The translations under genes were made by a program, and so were the position numbers. Shown piece after piece: positions 8,072 through 16,180 of a DNA stretch of 64,000 nt. The number at the start of each line of letters is the position of its first letter. The stretch's first letter is position 1. The notes under the pieces are model-generated. The model did not search any database and was not told the origin of the DNA. It saw only the letters and a list, made by a program, of their open reading frames with translations. The stretch comes from JBBDWK01 sp040902885 (GTDB taxonomy: Bacteria > Acidobacteriota > Terriglobia > Bryobacterales > Bryobacteraceae), in contig JBBDWK010000077.1 in assembly GCA_040902885.1 (NCBI GenBank), positions 1 to 64,000 on the forward strand, read 5' to 3'.

Positions 8072-9690
8072 TATTCCGAGAAAACGATCTCGCCCCCCAG
8101 CACCGTCATCTTGACCCGCGTTTTGAGTATTTCCGCCGGGAGCACGCGCATGATATCGTTCGAGAGCAGCACGAAGTCCGCCATCATGCCCGGTGCGAGC
8201 ATTCCTTTTTGCTTCTCTTCGAACGCCGCGAAAGCGGGCTCGCTGGTCCAGCTTCGCAGGGCCTCCTCGCGGGTCATGCGCTGATCGGCAAACCATCCGC
8301 CGGCCGGTGCGCCCTTGTGGTCCTGCCGCGTGACGGCGGCGTAGAATCCCCACAACGGATTCGGCTCTTCGACGGGAAAATCCGAACCGTTGGCCACCCG
8401 CACGCCGAGCGACAGAAAGCGCCGCCAGGCATACGAGTCCTTCACGCGTTCCGGGCCCAGCCTCGCTTCGGCCCAGCGCATATCGCTCGTCGCGTGAGTC
8501 GCCTGCATGGAGGCGACCACCGAGTACTTCGCGAACAGCGGCGCGTCTTCGAGCGAAACCACCTGCGCGTGCTCCACGCGGAAGCGCCTGTCGTTTTTGC
8601 CCGCGAGCACGGCGCCATAAGCCTCCAGCACTTCGCGGTTAGCGCGGTCGCCGATCGCGTGCGTGTTCACTTGAAAGCCCGCCGCAATCGCCTCGCGCGC
8701 GATGCGCTCGATCTCTTCGCGGTTCAGCATCAGCAGCCCGGAGTTGCGCGCATCATCCGCATACGGCTGCTTCAGCGCCGCTCCGCGCGAGCCCAGCGCG
8801 CCATCCGACATCAGCTTGACGCTGCGCACCGTAAGCCGATCGCCGGTCTCCGGCCCGCGCGTCAGGTACTCGCGCCACAGCGCGCCCGCGCCGCCGATCA
8901 TCGCGTAGACGCGCACTGGCAGCTTCTTCTGTTCAATCAGGCGCCGGAAAGCGTCGAGATCGCCCTGGCCCACGCCCGCGTCGTGCACCGTGGTGATGCC
9001 CAGCCGCGCGCACTCTTGTGCCGCGCGCGCGATGCGGTTGCGTGTCTGCTCGTCGGTTGGTGCGGGAATAACGCTTCCAACCAGAGACTGCGCGCGATCG
9101 ATCAGAATTCCCGTTGGTTGCCCCGACGCGTCGCGGTGAATCCTGCCGCCTGGCGGATCGGCCGTTTTCCCGTCCACGCGCGCAAGCTCCAGCGCTTTGC
9201 GGTTGACCCACGCCGCGTGGCCGTCCACGCGCGTCAAATAGACCGGATGCTCCGGTGCGGCCTTTGTGAGAATATCCGCATTCGGAAACTGGCCGCCTGG
9301 AAATCGGGTCTGATCCCACGCGCGCCCGCGAATCCATTCGCCCGGCTTCAGCGCCTTGGCGCGGTTACGCACCAGAGCGGCGACCTCATCCGCCGAGCGC
9401 GCGGAACGCAGATCCAGAAACTCCAGGCTCTCGCCCAGCCCTCTCATGTGAACGTGGCAGTCGATGAAACCGGGAATTATGGTGGCTCCTTGCGCATCGA
9501 GGAGGCGCGTCGCCGGTCCGATAAAACGCGCGGCGTTATCGCCAACGGCAAGGATCTTTCCGTCCTGAATTGCGAGCTGCGAAGCCTTCGGTTGCTGGGG
9601 ATTTACGGTATGAATGTTTGCGTTGCGTATGGCCATGTCCGCCGTCTGCGCGCCCAAAAGGCCCGCAAACAACGTTAAAATAAGGACCAT
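8071..9690 (-). CDS. Exported amidohydrolase, YtcJ-like
   Basis: A 539-residue metal-dependent amidohydrolase (amidohydrolase family 3). The leader MVLILTLFAGLLGAQ predicts export. Metal-site segments visible are GFIDCHVHMRG, VNTHAIGDRANREVLEAY, VEHAQVV and NGSDFPVEEPNPLWG. Family members hydrolyse N-acyl or formamide-type compounds; the substrate cannot be read here. The start is set at 9690 because the signal peptide begins there and a CATACT hexamer ends seven bases upstream; the frame stays open to 9822 without signal-like sequence. The start codon shares bases with the divergent gene's ATG. Confidence 0.88.
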   Translation of the reverse strand: MVLILTLFAGLLGAQTADMAIRNANIHTVNPQQPKASQLAIQDGKILAVGDNAARFIGPATRLLDAQGATIIPGFIDCHVHMRGLGESLEFLDLRSARSADEVAALVRNRAKALKPGEWIRGRAWDQTRFPGGQFPNADILTKAAPEHPVYLTRVDGHAAWVNRKALELARVDGKTADPPGGRIHRDASGQPTGILIDRAQSLVGSVIPAPTDEQTRNRIARAAQECARLGITTVHDAGVGQGDLDAFRRLIEQKKLPVRVYAMIGGAGALWREYLTRGPETGDRLTVRSVKLMSDGALGSRGAALKQPYADDARNSGLLMLNREEIERIAREAIAAGFQVNTHAIGDRANREVLEAYGAVLAGKNDRRFRVEHAQVVSLEDAPLFAKYSVVASMQATHATSDMRWAEARLGPERVKDSYAWRRFLSLGVRVANGSDFPVEEPNPLWGFYAAVTRQDHKGAPAGGWFADQRMTREEALRSWTSEPAFAAFEEKQKGMLAPGMMADFVLLSNDIMRVLPAEILKTRVKMTVLGGEIVFSE

Positions 9691-9703
9691 GAACGACAGT
9701 ATG
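9676..9703. promoter_or_regulatory. Divergent leaderless promoter pair
   Basis: The plus-strand TAAAAT (9676-9681) ends seven bases before the ATG at 9689. The minus-strand CATACT (9703-9698) ends seven bases before the ATG at 9690. The two start codons share the tetranucleotide CATG, so both mRNAs could begin at or next to their start codons. Confidence 0.5.
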
Positions 9704-10612
9704 GCATACTCGGGCAATCCCCCCGGAACGTTCGAGTTGTCCGTCTGGAAGAACGGCGCAAGCTGGTTCGCCGCGATTTCGGTCGCCGCATTATTCCTGG
9801 TTGCCGGCCTCTGGAAGATCACCGACGCGCCCGGATGGGCAGTCCGTCTGACTCAGTTACAATTTCCCGAACGGTTCAGCGTTGCCGCTACGCTGCTGCT
9901 GGGAATCGGCGAGACTTTCGCCGCCGTCCTGCTTCTGGTGCCTCGTTTCCGCCGCTGGGGCGCGTGGCTCACCTCGGCCATGCTGGCGGCCTTCATGATC
10001 TATGTCGGCATCCATTATGAAGCGCTGCGCGGCGAAGAGTGCAGTTGCTTCCCATGGATCAAGCGCTCGGTGGGACCGGGCTTCTTCGTCGCCGATTCGG
10101 TGATGCTCGCGCTGGCTGGCGTCGCCGGAGTGTGGAGCAAGCGTTCGGAAAGCCTGCGTAGCGCAACATTGGTGCTGGCCGCGGTGAGCGTGTTTGCCGG
10201 CGTCTCGTATGGTGTTGCCGTCGTCCAACAATCGGGAACCAGAGCGCCCGCCACGATCGCCGTTCAGGGCCAGCCGTACTCGCTGCAGCAGGGCCGCATC
10301 TTTCTTTACTTCTACGATCCGGAGTGCAAGCACTGCGAGGACGCCGCGCGCGGCATGGCGAAGCTGGACTGGGGTGAGACGAAGTTAGTCGGCGTGCCGA
10401 CCCGAATGCCGCAGTTCGCCGAGGATTTCAACCAGGCCACGGGTTTTCACACGGCAACGACCAGCGATCTCGAGTTGTTGCGCAAGACCTTTCCATTCGG
10501 CGATCCGCCCTTCGGCGTGGCACTCCAGGACGGCCGGCAGGCGGGCGCGCTGACGCAGTTTGCCGGAGATGAGCCCGCCGCCAGCTTGAAGAAGTTGGGC
10601 TTTATCCGGTAG
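9689..10612 (+). CDS. MauE/DoxX-like membrane protein with thioredoxin-like domain
   Basis: A 307-residue protein. Residues about 20-180 form a four-helix MauE/DoxX-type membrane domain (LFLVAGLWKITDAPGWA, ETFAAVLLLVPRFRRWGAW). After a further hydrophobic helix, residues about 190-307 resemble a thioredoxin fold with FYDPECKHCEDAA, a CxxC active site. This combination suggests disulfide or redox delivery across the membrane, as MauE/MauD do for methylamine dehydrogenase, here in one chain. A second cysteine pair (EECSCFPW) lies near residue 113 and could relay electrons. Partner proteins are not adjacent. Confidence 0.78.
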   Translation: MNDSMAYSGNPPGTFELSVWKNGASWFAAISVAALFLVAGLWKITDAPGWAVRLTQLQFPERFSVAATLLLGIGETFAAVLLLVPRFRRWGAWLTSAMLAAFMIYVGIHYEALRGEECSCFPWIKRSVGPGFFVADSVMLALAGVAGVWSKRSESLRSATLVLAAVSVFAGVSYGVAVVQQSGTRAPATIAVQGQPYSLQQGRIFLYFYDPECKHCEDAARGMAKLDWGETKLVGVPTRMPQFAEDFNQATGFHTATTSDLELLRKTFPFGDPPFGVALQDGRQAGALTQFAGDEPAASLKKLGFIR

Positions 10613-10636
10613 CGTCCGCCGAAAAAGCGAGCCGGC

Positions 10637-13600
10637 ATGCGAGCGTTCTTCTTCGATCTCCAATACGCCGTTCGCATGCTCAGAAAGAGCCGGGGAACCG
10701 CCCTGCTCGCGATGGTGGCGCTGGCCCTCGGCATCGGAGCCAACACCGCCGTCTTCAGTCTGGTCAACGCGGTTCTTCTTCGTCCGCTCCCATTCGCCGA
10801 TGCGGACCGCCTCATGATCGTCCGGCAGAACTTCCGGCAGTTGGGACTTTCCGGAATCCCCGTCTCGCCGGCCGAGTTCACCGATTACCGGGAACGCGGC
10901 AACAGCTTTTCGCACCTCGCCGCTTATCAGGTGCTGACCGTCAATCGTACCGGCGTGGATATGCCGGAACAGATTCCCGCCGCGCGCGTTTCGCCCAGCC
11001 TGTTCAGTCTGCTCCGGACGGCGCCCGCACTGGGGCGCAGCTTTCTTCCCGAGGAAGAACAGCCGGGGCGGCATCATGCCGTCATTCTCGGCCACGGCCT
11101 CTGGCAGCGCCGTTTCGGCGGCGATGCGGCGATCCTCGGAAAGACTCTTACGCTCGATGGAAATGCCTTCCTCATCGTCGGCGTGATGCCAGCCCGCTTC
11201 CAGTTTCCGATCCAGACTGTGCCGGTCGAGATGTGGACGCCGCTCGCCTTCACCGCCGAGGAGATGAACCGGCGCGGCGCGCGCAACTTAGGCATGATCG
11301 GGCGGCTGCGCGAGGAGGCGAGCCGCGAGCAGGCCGAAGCCGAACTGACGGCCATCGCGCAAGGCTTCCCCGGTCTGCCGGCGCCGCTTGGCCTGGAGGT
11401 GACTCCCCTTCGCGAAACCGTCGTGCGCGGTGTCCGCGCGGCGCTGCTGATCCTGCTGGACGCCGTGGGGTTCGTGCTTCTGATCGCGTGCGCCAACGTC
11501 GCCAATCTGCTACTCGCCCGGGCCGCCACCAGACAGAAGGAAGTCGCCATCCGGCTCGCCATGGGAGCTACGCGCGTACGCCTGATGCGCCAGTTCCTCA
11601 CTGAGAGCCTTCTGCTGTCCGTTTCCGGCGGCGTCGCGGGCGTTCTCTTCGCGGCCTGGAGCGGGCATCTGCTGTTGAAACTCAGCCCCTCCGGCGTTCC
11701 GCGATTTCACGATGCGGGCATCGATGGCAACGTTCTCCTGTTCTCCGTTCTCCTCTCCGTCCTCACTGGAGTCCTGTTTGGCCTCGCGCCCGCTTTGCAA
11801 GCTTCCAAGCCGGACCTGAACGAAGCGCTGAAGCAGGAAGGACGCGGCGGGATTCACGGCTTTCGGCTTCTCAGCCTGCGCAACGCGCTCGTGGTCGCGG
11901 AGACCGGTCTTGCGTTAGTGCTCCTGATTGGCGCGGGACTTCTCGCGAACAGCTTCGTGCGGCTGATCGGGATCGATCCCGGCTTCGACCCGCGCAACGT
12001 TGTAACGATGCGCCTCTCTCCATCGCAAGCGCGGTATCCCGAGCGCGAGCAGCGCTCCGCGTTCTTCCATCAGGTGCTGTCCCGAGCGAGCGTCCTTCCG
12101 GGTGTGGAGGCGGCGGCGATTACCAATGTGCTTCCGCTCGCGGGCGGTACCGACTACGGATTTACCATCGCCGGGCGTCCACTCAAAGATCTGCTGACCG
12201 CTGAGTGGCGCGCCGTCAGCCCCGACTACTTCCGCGCCATGCGAATCCCCATTCGCAGAGGCCGCGTGTTCGACGATCGCGACAGCACGAACAGCGCGGG
12301 CGTGGTCATCGTGAATGAGGCCATGGCCGCGCGCTTCTGGCCGAACGAGAATCTCATAGGCCAAAGAATCAAGCTGGGCGGGTCGGATTCGCCGCAGCCG
12401 CCGCTCGCCATCGTCGGCATTGTCGGCGACGTGCGCCAGTCCGGCCTGCACGAGCTGCCGAAGCCCGAAATGTACGTCCCGTACACGCAGCTTCCGCAGG
12501 TGCCGGTGGAGTTTCTGCGGTTTCCGCCCATGACGCTGGTTCTGCGGACTGCGCACGGGGCGGCGGGCATGGCGGCAGCAGTGCGGCAGGAAATTCTGGC
12601 GCTGGACAAGGACCTGCCGGTCCCGGCCGCCGGAAGCATGGAAGAAATCCTCTCGGGCTGGCTGGCCCAGCGCCGCTTCAACATGCTCCTACTGGGCGCG
12701 TTCGCGGGTTTGGCCTTGTTGCTCGCAGCCCTCGGGATTTACGGCGTCATGTCGTATTCGGTCGCGCAGCGCACGCAGGAGATCGGCATCCGGCTCGCGC
12801 TCGGTGCAGAGCGGCGCGACGTCTTTCGCATGGTCCTGCGGCAGGGCCTCGCCGTCGCCCTCATCGGGATCGGTCTGGGGCTCGCCGCATCCTTCGGCCT
12901 CACCCAAGTTCTGGCCAACCTGCTTTACGGCATCAGGCCCACCGACCCGCCGACCTTTCTCGCGGTGGCTGCCTTCCTGACGGCGGTGACTCTCGCGGCC
13001 TGCTATGTCCCGGCCCAAAGGGCCACCGCGGTGGATCCGATGGTGGCCTTGCGCGCCGCCGTGGACACGCCCTGGAGCCTGCCGCGCTCCCTGCGGCTCC
13101 GCGCAATCCGGGATGATGCCGAACGCGCCATGACTTACGACGAGCGTCAGGTCCTCAGCGATCTCGGGCACGCCGCACGAACCGTTTCGCACGTTGAAGA
13201 GCTGTTCGACGTTATCGCCCGGCGGCTGCAACAGACCCTGGGCGTTGAGAGCCTCTCGCTGTTCCTTCGCGAAGACAAATCCGGGGATTATCGTATCGCG
13301 GCCTCCTGCCCCGATCGCGAAGTGCGAGCCAGCCTCGCGAGCGACGCTTTCGTGGTCCGCCGGCTTAAGAGCCTCTCCATGCCGATGGCTATTGAGGAAA
13401 AAGACTTCGAGACCTGGATGCGCGCGCTGGCCGAGGCCGATCCCGAGGGCCTCGAGGCACGGGGGCGCGAGATTGGGACGCTTCAGCGGGTACGGGCTTC
13501 GCTGCTGCTGCAGATTGCCTTGAAGGACCAGTTGATTGGAATTCTCGCGCTCGGCCCGCGAAAGTATTCCCAACAGGACAAGGAAATGCTGATGCTGGTG

Positions 13601-14389
13601 GGCGGGCAGATCGCGTTCATCGTGGAGAACGCGAAGCTCGCACGCCGCGTGGCCGAGCAGGAGCGGCTGAACCGCGAACTCGAAATCGCTGAGGAAGTGC
13701 AGCGCCGCCTGTTCCCGGAGCGGCCGCCGCAGATTCCCGGTTTCGATCTGACCGGCTACTGCCGTCCGGCGCGCGGCGTGGGCGGAGACTACTACGACTT
13801 TCTGCAACTGGATCGCGGCCAGCTCGGCATCGCTCTGGCGGACGTGGCGGGCAAGGGCATCGCGGCTGCGCTCCTCATGTCGCTGGTTCAGGCGTCTCTG
13901 CGCAGCCTCGTGACAGCCGATGAAAGCGCCGTCGCTCAGTTGGCCACAAAGATGAACGCCTTGCTCTACCGCTCCACGGGGCCGAGCAGCTATGCTACCT
14001 TCTTCTACGCGCAGCTCGACGCGGCCTCGCTACGGATGACTTACGTCAATGCCGGCCACTGCCCGCCCCTGCTCGTAAGGCGCTCCGGAATTCAGGAGCT
14101 GACTGTTGGCGGTCCCGTCATCGGCCTGCTGCCCAACTGCTTCTACGAGCACGGCAGCATCCAGCTTCAGGCAGGCGACTTGCTTGTCGCCTTCTCCGAC
14201 GGCGTCAGCGAGGCCATGAGCCCGAACGACGAAGAGTTCGGCGAAGAGCGCTTGCGGCAGCTGCTGTCGGATCTTCCCGACGCTGCCGCGCGCGAGGTGG
14301 AGGCGTCTCTCCTGCGCCATCTCGAAGAGTGGTGCGCCGGCGCCCCACAGCACGACGACCTCACTTTCCTCGTAATGCGAGCCGGATAG
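10637..14389 (+). CDS. ADOP-type duplicated permease fused to GAF and PP2C (SpoIIE/RsbU) phosphatase domains
   Basis: One uninterrupted 1250-residue frame. Residues 1-806 are an acidobacterial duplicated orphan permease: an N-terminal signature (LRKSRGTALLAMVALALGIG), MacB-like periplasmic segments, FtsX segments (ANVANLLLARA, RTQEIGIRLALGA) and the usual end VDPMVALRA near 799-807. After a short basic linker, residues about 835-1000 form a GAF-like sensor and 1010-1248 an RsbU/SpoIIE PP2C phosphatase. The latter shows GGDYYDF, DVAGKGIAAALL, YVNAGHCPPLL, FSDGVSEAM and HDDLTF, so the metal ligands look intact. ADOPs normally end near 800-870 residues. An internal ATG at 13130 could yield a separate phosphatase. 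No STAS or anti-sigma gene is adjacent. Confidence 0.88.
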   Translation: MRAFFFDLQYAVRMLRKSRGTALLAMVALALGIGANTAVFSLVNAVLLRPLPFADADRLMIVRQNFRQLGLSGIPVSPAEFTDYRERGNSFSHLAAYQVLTVNRTGVDMPEQIPAARVSPSLFSLLRTAPALGRSFLPEEEQPGRHHAVILGHGLWQRRFGGDAAILGKTLTLDGNAFLIVGVMPARFQFPIQTVPVEMWTPLAFTAEEMNRRGARNLGMIGRLREEASREQAEAELTAIAQGFPGLPAPLGLEVTPLRETVVRGVRAALLILLDAVGFVLLIACANVANLLLARAATRQKEVAIRLAMGATRVRLMRQFLTESLLLSVSGGVAGVLFAAWSGHLLLKLSPSGVPRFHDAGIDGNVLLFSVLLSVLTGVLFGLAPALQASKPDLNEALKQEGRGGIHGFRLLSLRNALVVAETGLALVLLIGAGLLANSFVRLIGIDPGFDPRNVVTMRLSPSQARYPEREQRSAFFHQVLSRASVLPGVEAAAITNVLPLAGGTDYGFTIAGRPLKDLLTAEWRAVSPDYFRAMRIPIRRGRVFDDRDSTNSAGVVIVNEAMAARFWPNENLIGQRIKLGGSDSPQPPLAIVGIVGDVRQSGLHELPKPEMYVPYTQLPQVPVEFLRFPPMTLVLRTAHGAAGMAAAVRQEILALDKDLPVPAAGSMEEILSGWLAQRRFNMLLLGAFAGLALLLAALGIYGVMSYSVAQRTQEIGIRLALGAERRDVFRMVLRQGLAVALIGIGLGLAASFGLTQVLANLLYGIRPTDPPTFLAVAAFLTAVTLAACYVPAQRATAVDPMVALRAAVDTPWSLPRSLRLRAIRDDAERAMTYDERQVLSDLGHAARTVSHVEELFDVIARRLQQTLGVESLSLFLREDKSGDYRIAASCPDREVRASLASDAFVVRRLKSLSMPMAIEEKDFETWMRALAEADPEGLEARGREIGTLQRVRASLLLQIALKDQLIGILALGPRKYSQQDKEMLMLVGGQIAFIVENAKLARRVAEQERLNRELEIAEEVQRRLFPERPPQIPGFDLTGYCRPARGVGGDYYDFLQLDRGQLGIALADVAGKGIAAALLMSLVQASLRSLVTADESAVAQLATKMNALLYRSTGPSSYATFFYAQLDAASLRMTYVNAGHCPPLLVRRSGIQELTVGGPVIGLLPNCFYEHGSIQLQAGDLLVAFSDGVSEAMSPNDEEFGEERLRQLLSDLPDAAAREVEASLLRHLEEWCAGAPQHDDLTFLVMRAG

Positions 14390-14390
14390 G

Positions 14391-14398
14391 TATACTAT
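14391..14398 (+). promoter_or_regulatory. Leaderless-type -10 box
   Basis: TATACTAT contains TATACT and TACTAT, ending 8 and 6 bases before the ATG at 14405. No Shine-Dalgarno sequence is present. It directly follows the stop of the phosphatase fusion. Confidence 0.5.
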
Positions 14399-14404
14399 CC
14401 CCTT

Positions 14405-15604
14405 ATGAACCGACGACACTTTGTAGGAGTGCTTGCGGCCGGCGCAGGCCTCGCCCAGACGCGGAGGCGCTACGATGTCCTCATCCGCAATGGCGAGGTG
14501 CGGGATCCCGGCGCCAAAGTGAGCAAGCGCGCCGATGTCGCCGTGCTGGACGGCAAGATTGCCGCCATTGAGCCGGAGATTCCGGTGGAGCGCGGCATTG
14601 ACGTCATCGATGCCAAGGGCCTGTACGTCACCCCCGGCTTGGTCGACCTGCACACCCATTGCTACTTTGCGGCCACCGGGATCGGCATCGAGCCCGACCC
14701 CATCGCCGCGCGCTCCGGCGTCACCACCTGGGTGGACGCGGGCACATTTGCCGTCGATCAATTCCCCGGCTTCCGGCGGTTCATCGTCAACTCGTCGCAG
14801 TCGCGCATCTACGGTTACATGTACCTCTACCCCAGCAGCCGCGATCCCAGCGTCGATCCCGTGCAGTACGTCCGCAGAAACATGCGCCGCACGGGCGAAG
14901 TCGCCGCGGCTAACCGCGACATCCTCCTCGGCATCAAGCTCCAGGTCGGCTCCAACATGAACGGGCCGCATAGCTACGACTTCCTCAAAATCGCACGGGA
15001 AATGTGCGACAAATACAAGCTCGCGCTGATGACGCACATCAGCTTCGCGCCGCCCGAGACGCCGCAGGTGATGGAGCTGCTGCGCGCCGGCGACGTGGTG
15101 ACGCACTGCTTCAACGGGCACACGCTAGGCATCGTGGACGCGGCCGGGAAGATCAAGCCGGGCGTGATGGAGGCCCGCGCGCGGGGCGTACTCTTCGATA
15201 TCGGCCACGGTCTCGGCAGCTTCAACTTCGCGGCTTCGCGCAAAGCGCTGGACGCCGGCTTCGTGCCGGATACCATCTCCACCGATATCTACACGCTCAA
15301 CCTGAACGGGCCGGTTTACGACATGCCCACGACCATGTCCAAGCTGCTCTACCTGGGCATGAGCTTCGACGACGTGCTGCTGCGCTCCACTTACAACGCG
15401 GCGGGTGTGGTGAACGGCGGGATGGAGCGGCTTCCGGGCCTCGGCACGTTAGCGGTAGGCGCGCCCGCCGATATCGCGCTGTTGGCGCTCGAAGACGGCC
15501 AGTTCCAGTTGGTCGATTCGCAAAGGAACGCGGTGACCGCCAAGCAGCGCATCGCAAGCCGCCTGACCATCTGCCGGGGCAAGCGCCTCATCGCGCCGGT
15601 ATAG
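14405..15604 (+). CDS. Amidohydrolase / deacetylase-family metallohydrolase, exported
   Basis: A 399-residue amidohydrolase with a Tat-like leader (MNRRHFVGVLAAGAGLA). It shows YDVLIRNGEVRDPG at the start of the barrel protein, GLVDLHTHCYF as the first metal motif, GIKLQVGS with a candidate bridging lysine, and THISFAPPE and DIGHGLGSFNF further on. This pattern fits the dihydroorotase-like deacetylase group (EF_0837/AHA_3915 type), whose substrates are often N-acetylated or lactone compounds. The substrate here is unknown. It lies 15 bases after the phosphatase fusion but seems to have its own promoter. Confidence 0.85.
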   Translation: MNRRHFVGVLAAGAGLAQTRRRYDVLIRNGEVRDPGAKVSKRADVAVLDGKIAAIEPEIPVERGIDVIDAKGLYVTPGLVDLHTHCYFAATGIGIEPDPIAARSGVTTWVDAGTFAVDQFPGFRRFIVNSSQSRIYGYMYLYPSSRDPSVDPVQYVRRNMRRTGEVAAANRDILLGIKLQVGSNMNGPHSYDFLKIAREMCDKYKLALMTHISFAPPETPQVMELLRAGDVVTHCFNGHTLGIVDAAGKIKPGVMEARARGVLFDIGHGLGSFNFAASRKALDAGFVPDTISTDIYTLNLNGPVYDMPTTMSKLLYLGMSFDDVLLRSTYNAAGVVNGGMERLPGLGTLAVGAPADIALLALEDGQFQLVDSQRNAVTAKQRIASRLTICRGKRLIAPV

Positions 15605-15613
15605 GTCGCCCGC

Positions 15614-16081
15614 TTAATACGGCACGCGGTCGATCTTCCGCTCCCACTGCTCGAACACGGTGAGCGCTTCCTCGCGGAGATACAGCGACATCGGGATGCG
15701 GCGCAGATGCGCAGGGCGCGCGACTTCTTCATAGATCAGCGCGTCATCGAATCCTATGGCCGCCGCGTCGGCGCGGGTGAGCGCGAAGAAGACTCTGGCC
15801 GGACGCGCCCAGTAGATGGCCCCCAGGCACATCGGGCAAGGCTCGCAGGTGGCGTAGAGATCGCAGTCCGTCAACTGGTAGTGCCGCAGCGCCCGGCAGG
15901 CTTCGCGGATGGCGACGATCTCGGCATGCGCGGTCGGATCGTTGGCCGGAACAACCTGATTGACGCCGCGCGCGATCACATGCCCGTCTTTCACGATCAC
16001 GGCGGCGAAAGGACCCCCGCGTCCGATCCGTACGTTTTCGCCCGCCAGCGAAATCGCCTCCCGCATGAACGTCTCCTGCAT
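15614..16081 (-). CDS. guaD: Guanine deaminase (small cytidine-deaminase-fold type)
   Basis: A 155-residue zinc deaminase with NDPTAHAEIVAIREAC (zinc His and catalytic Glu) and CEPCPMCLGAIYWARP (zinc cysteines). The IYWAR segment, the length and the C-terminal FDDALIYEE fit guanine deaminase of the Bacillus GuaD type, which converts guanine to xanthine, better than tRNA adenosine deaminase TadA. The start is set at 16081 because TACATT on the minus strand ends seven bases upstream; the frame is open for over 1 kb further as a shadow of the neighbouring gene. It is divergent from the oxidoreductase. Confidence 0.88.
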   Translation of the reverse strand: MQETFMREAISLAGENVRIGRGGPFAAVIVKDGHVIARGVNQVVPANDPTAHAEIVAIREACRALRHYQLTDCDLYATCEPCPMCLGAIYWARPARVFFALTRADAAAIGFDDALIYEEVARPAHLRRIPMSLYLREEALTVFEQWERKIDRVPY

Positions 16082-16088
16082 GGTTCCG

Positions 16089-16094
16089 AATGTA
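16089..16094 (-). promoter_or_regulatory. Leaderless-type -10 box of guaD
   Basis: TACATT on the minus strand ends seven bases before the ATG at 16081; no ribosome-binding site is seen. Confidence 0.45.
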
Positions 16095-16180
16095 GCATGC
16101 GGTTTTCGTTTTAATGCCGACGCCACAGTAATTCTGTCAAGTTGTTTTGCTGTATCATGAAAACACTCCAAAGGAGGCCT

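Noticed and set aside
15614..16081. tRNA adenosine deaminase (tadA)
   Set aside because: The zinc motifs are shared, but the IYWAR segment, the FDDALIYEE tail and the lack of TadA's RNA-binding C terminus fit guanine deaminase better.
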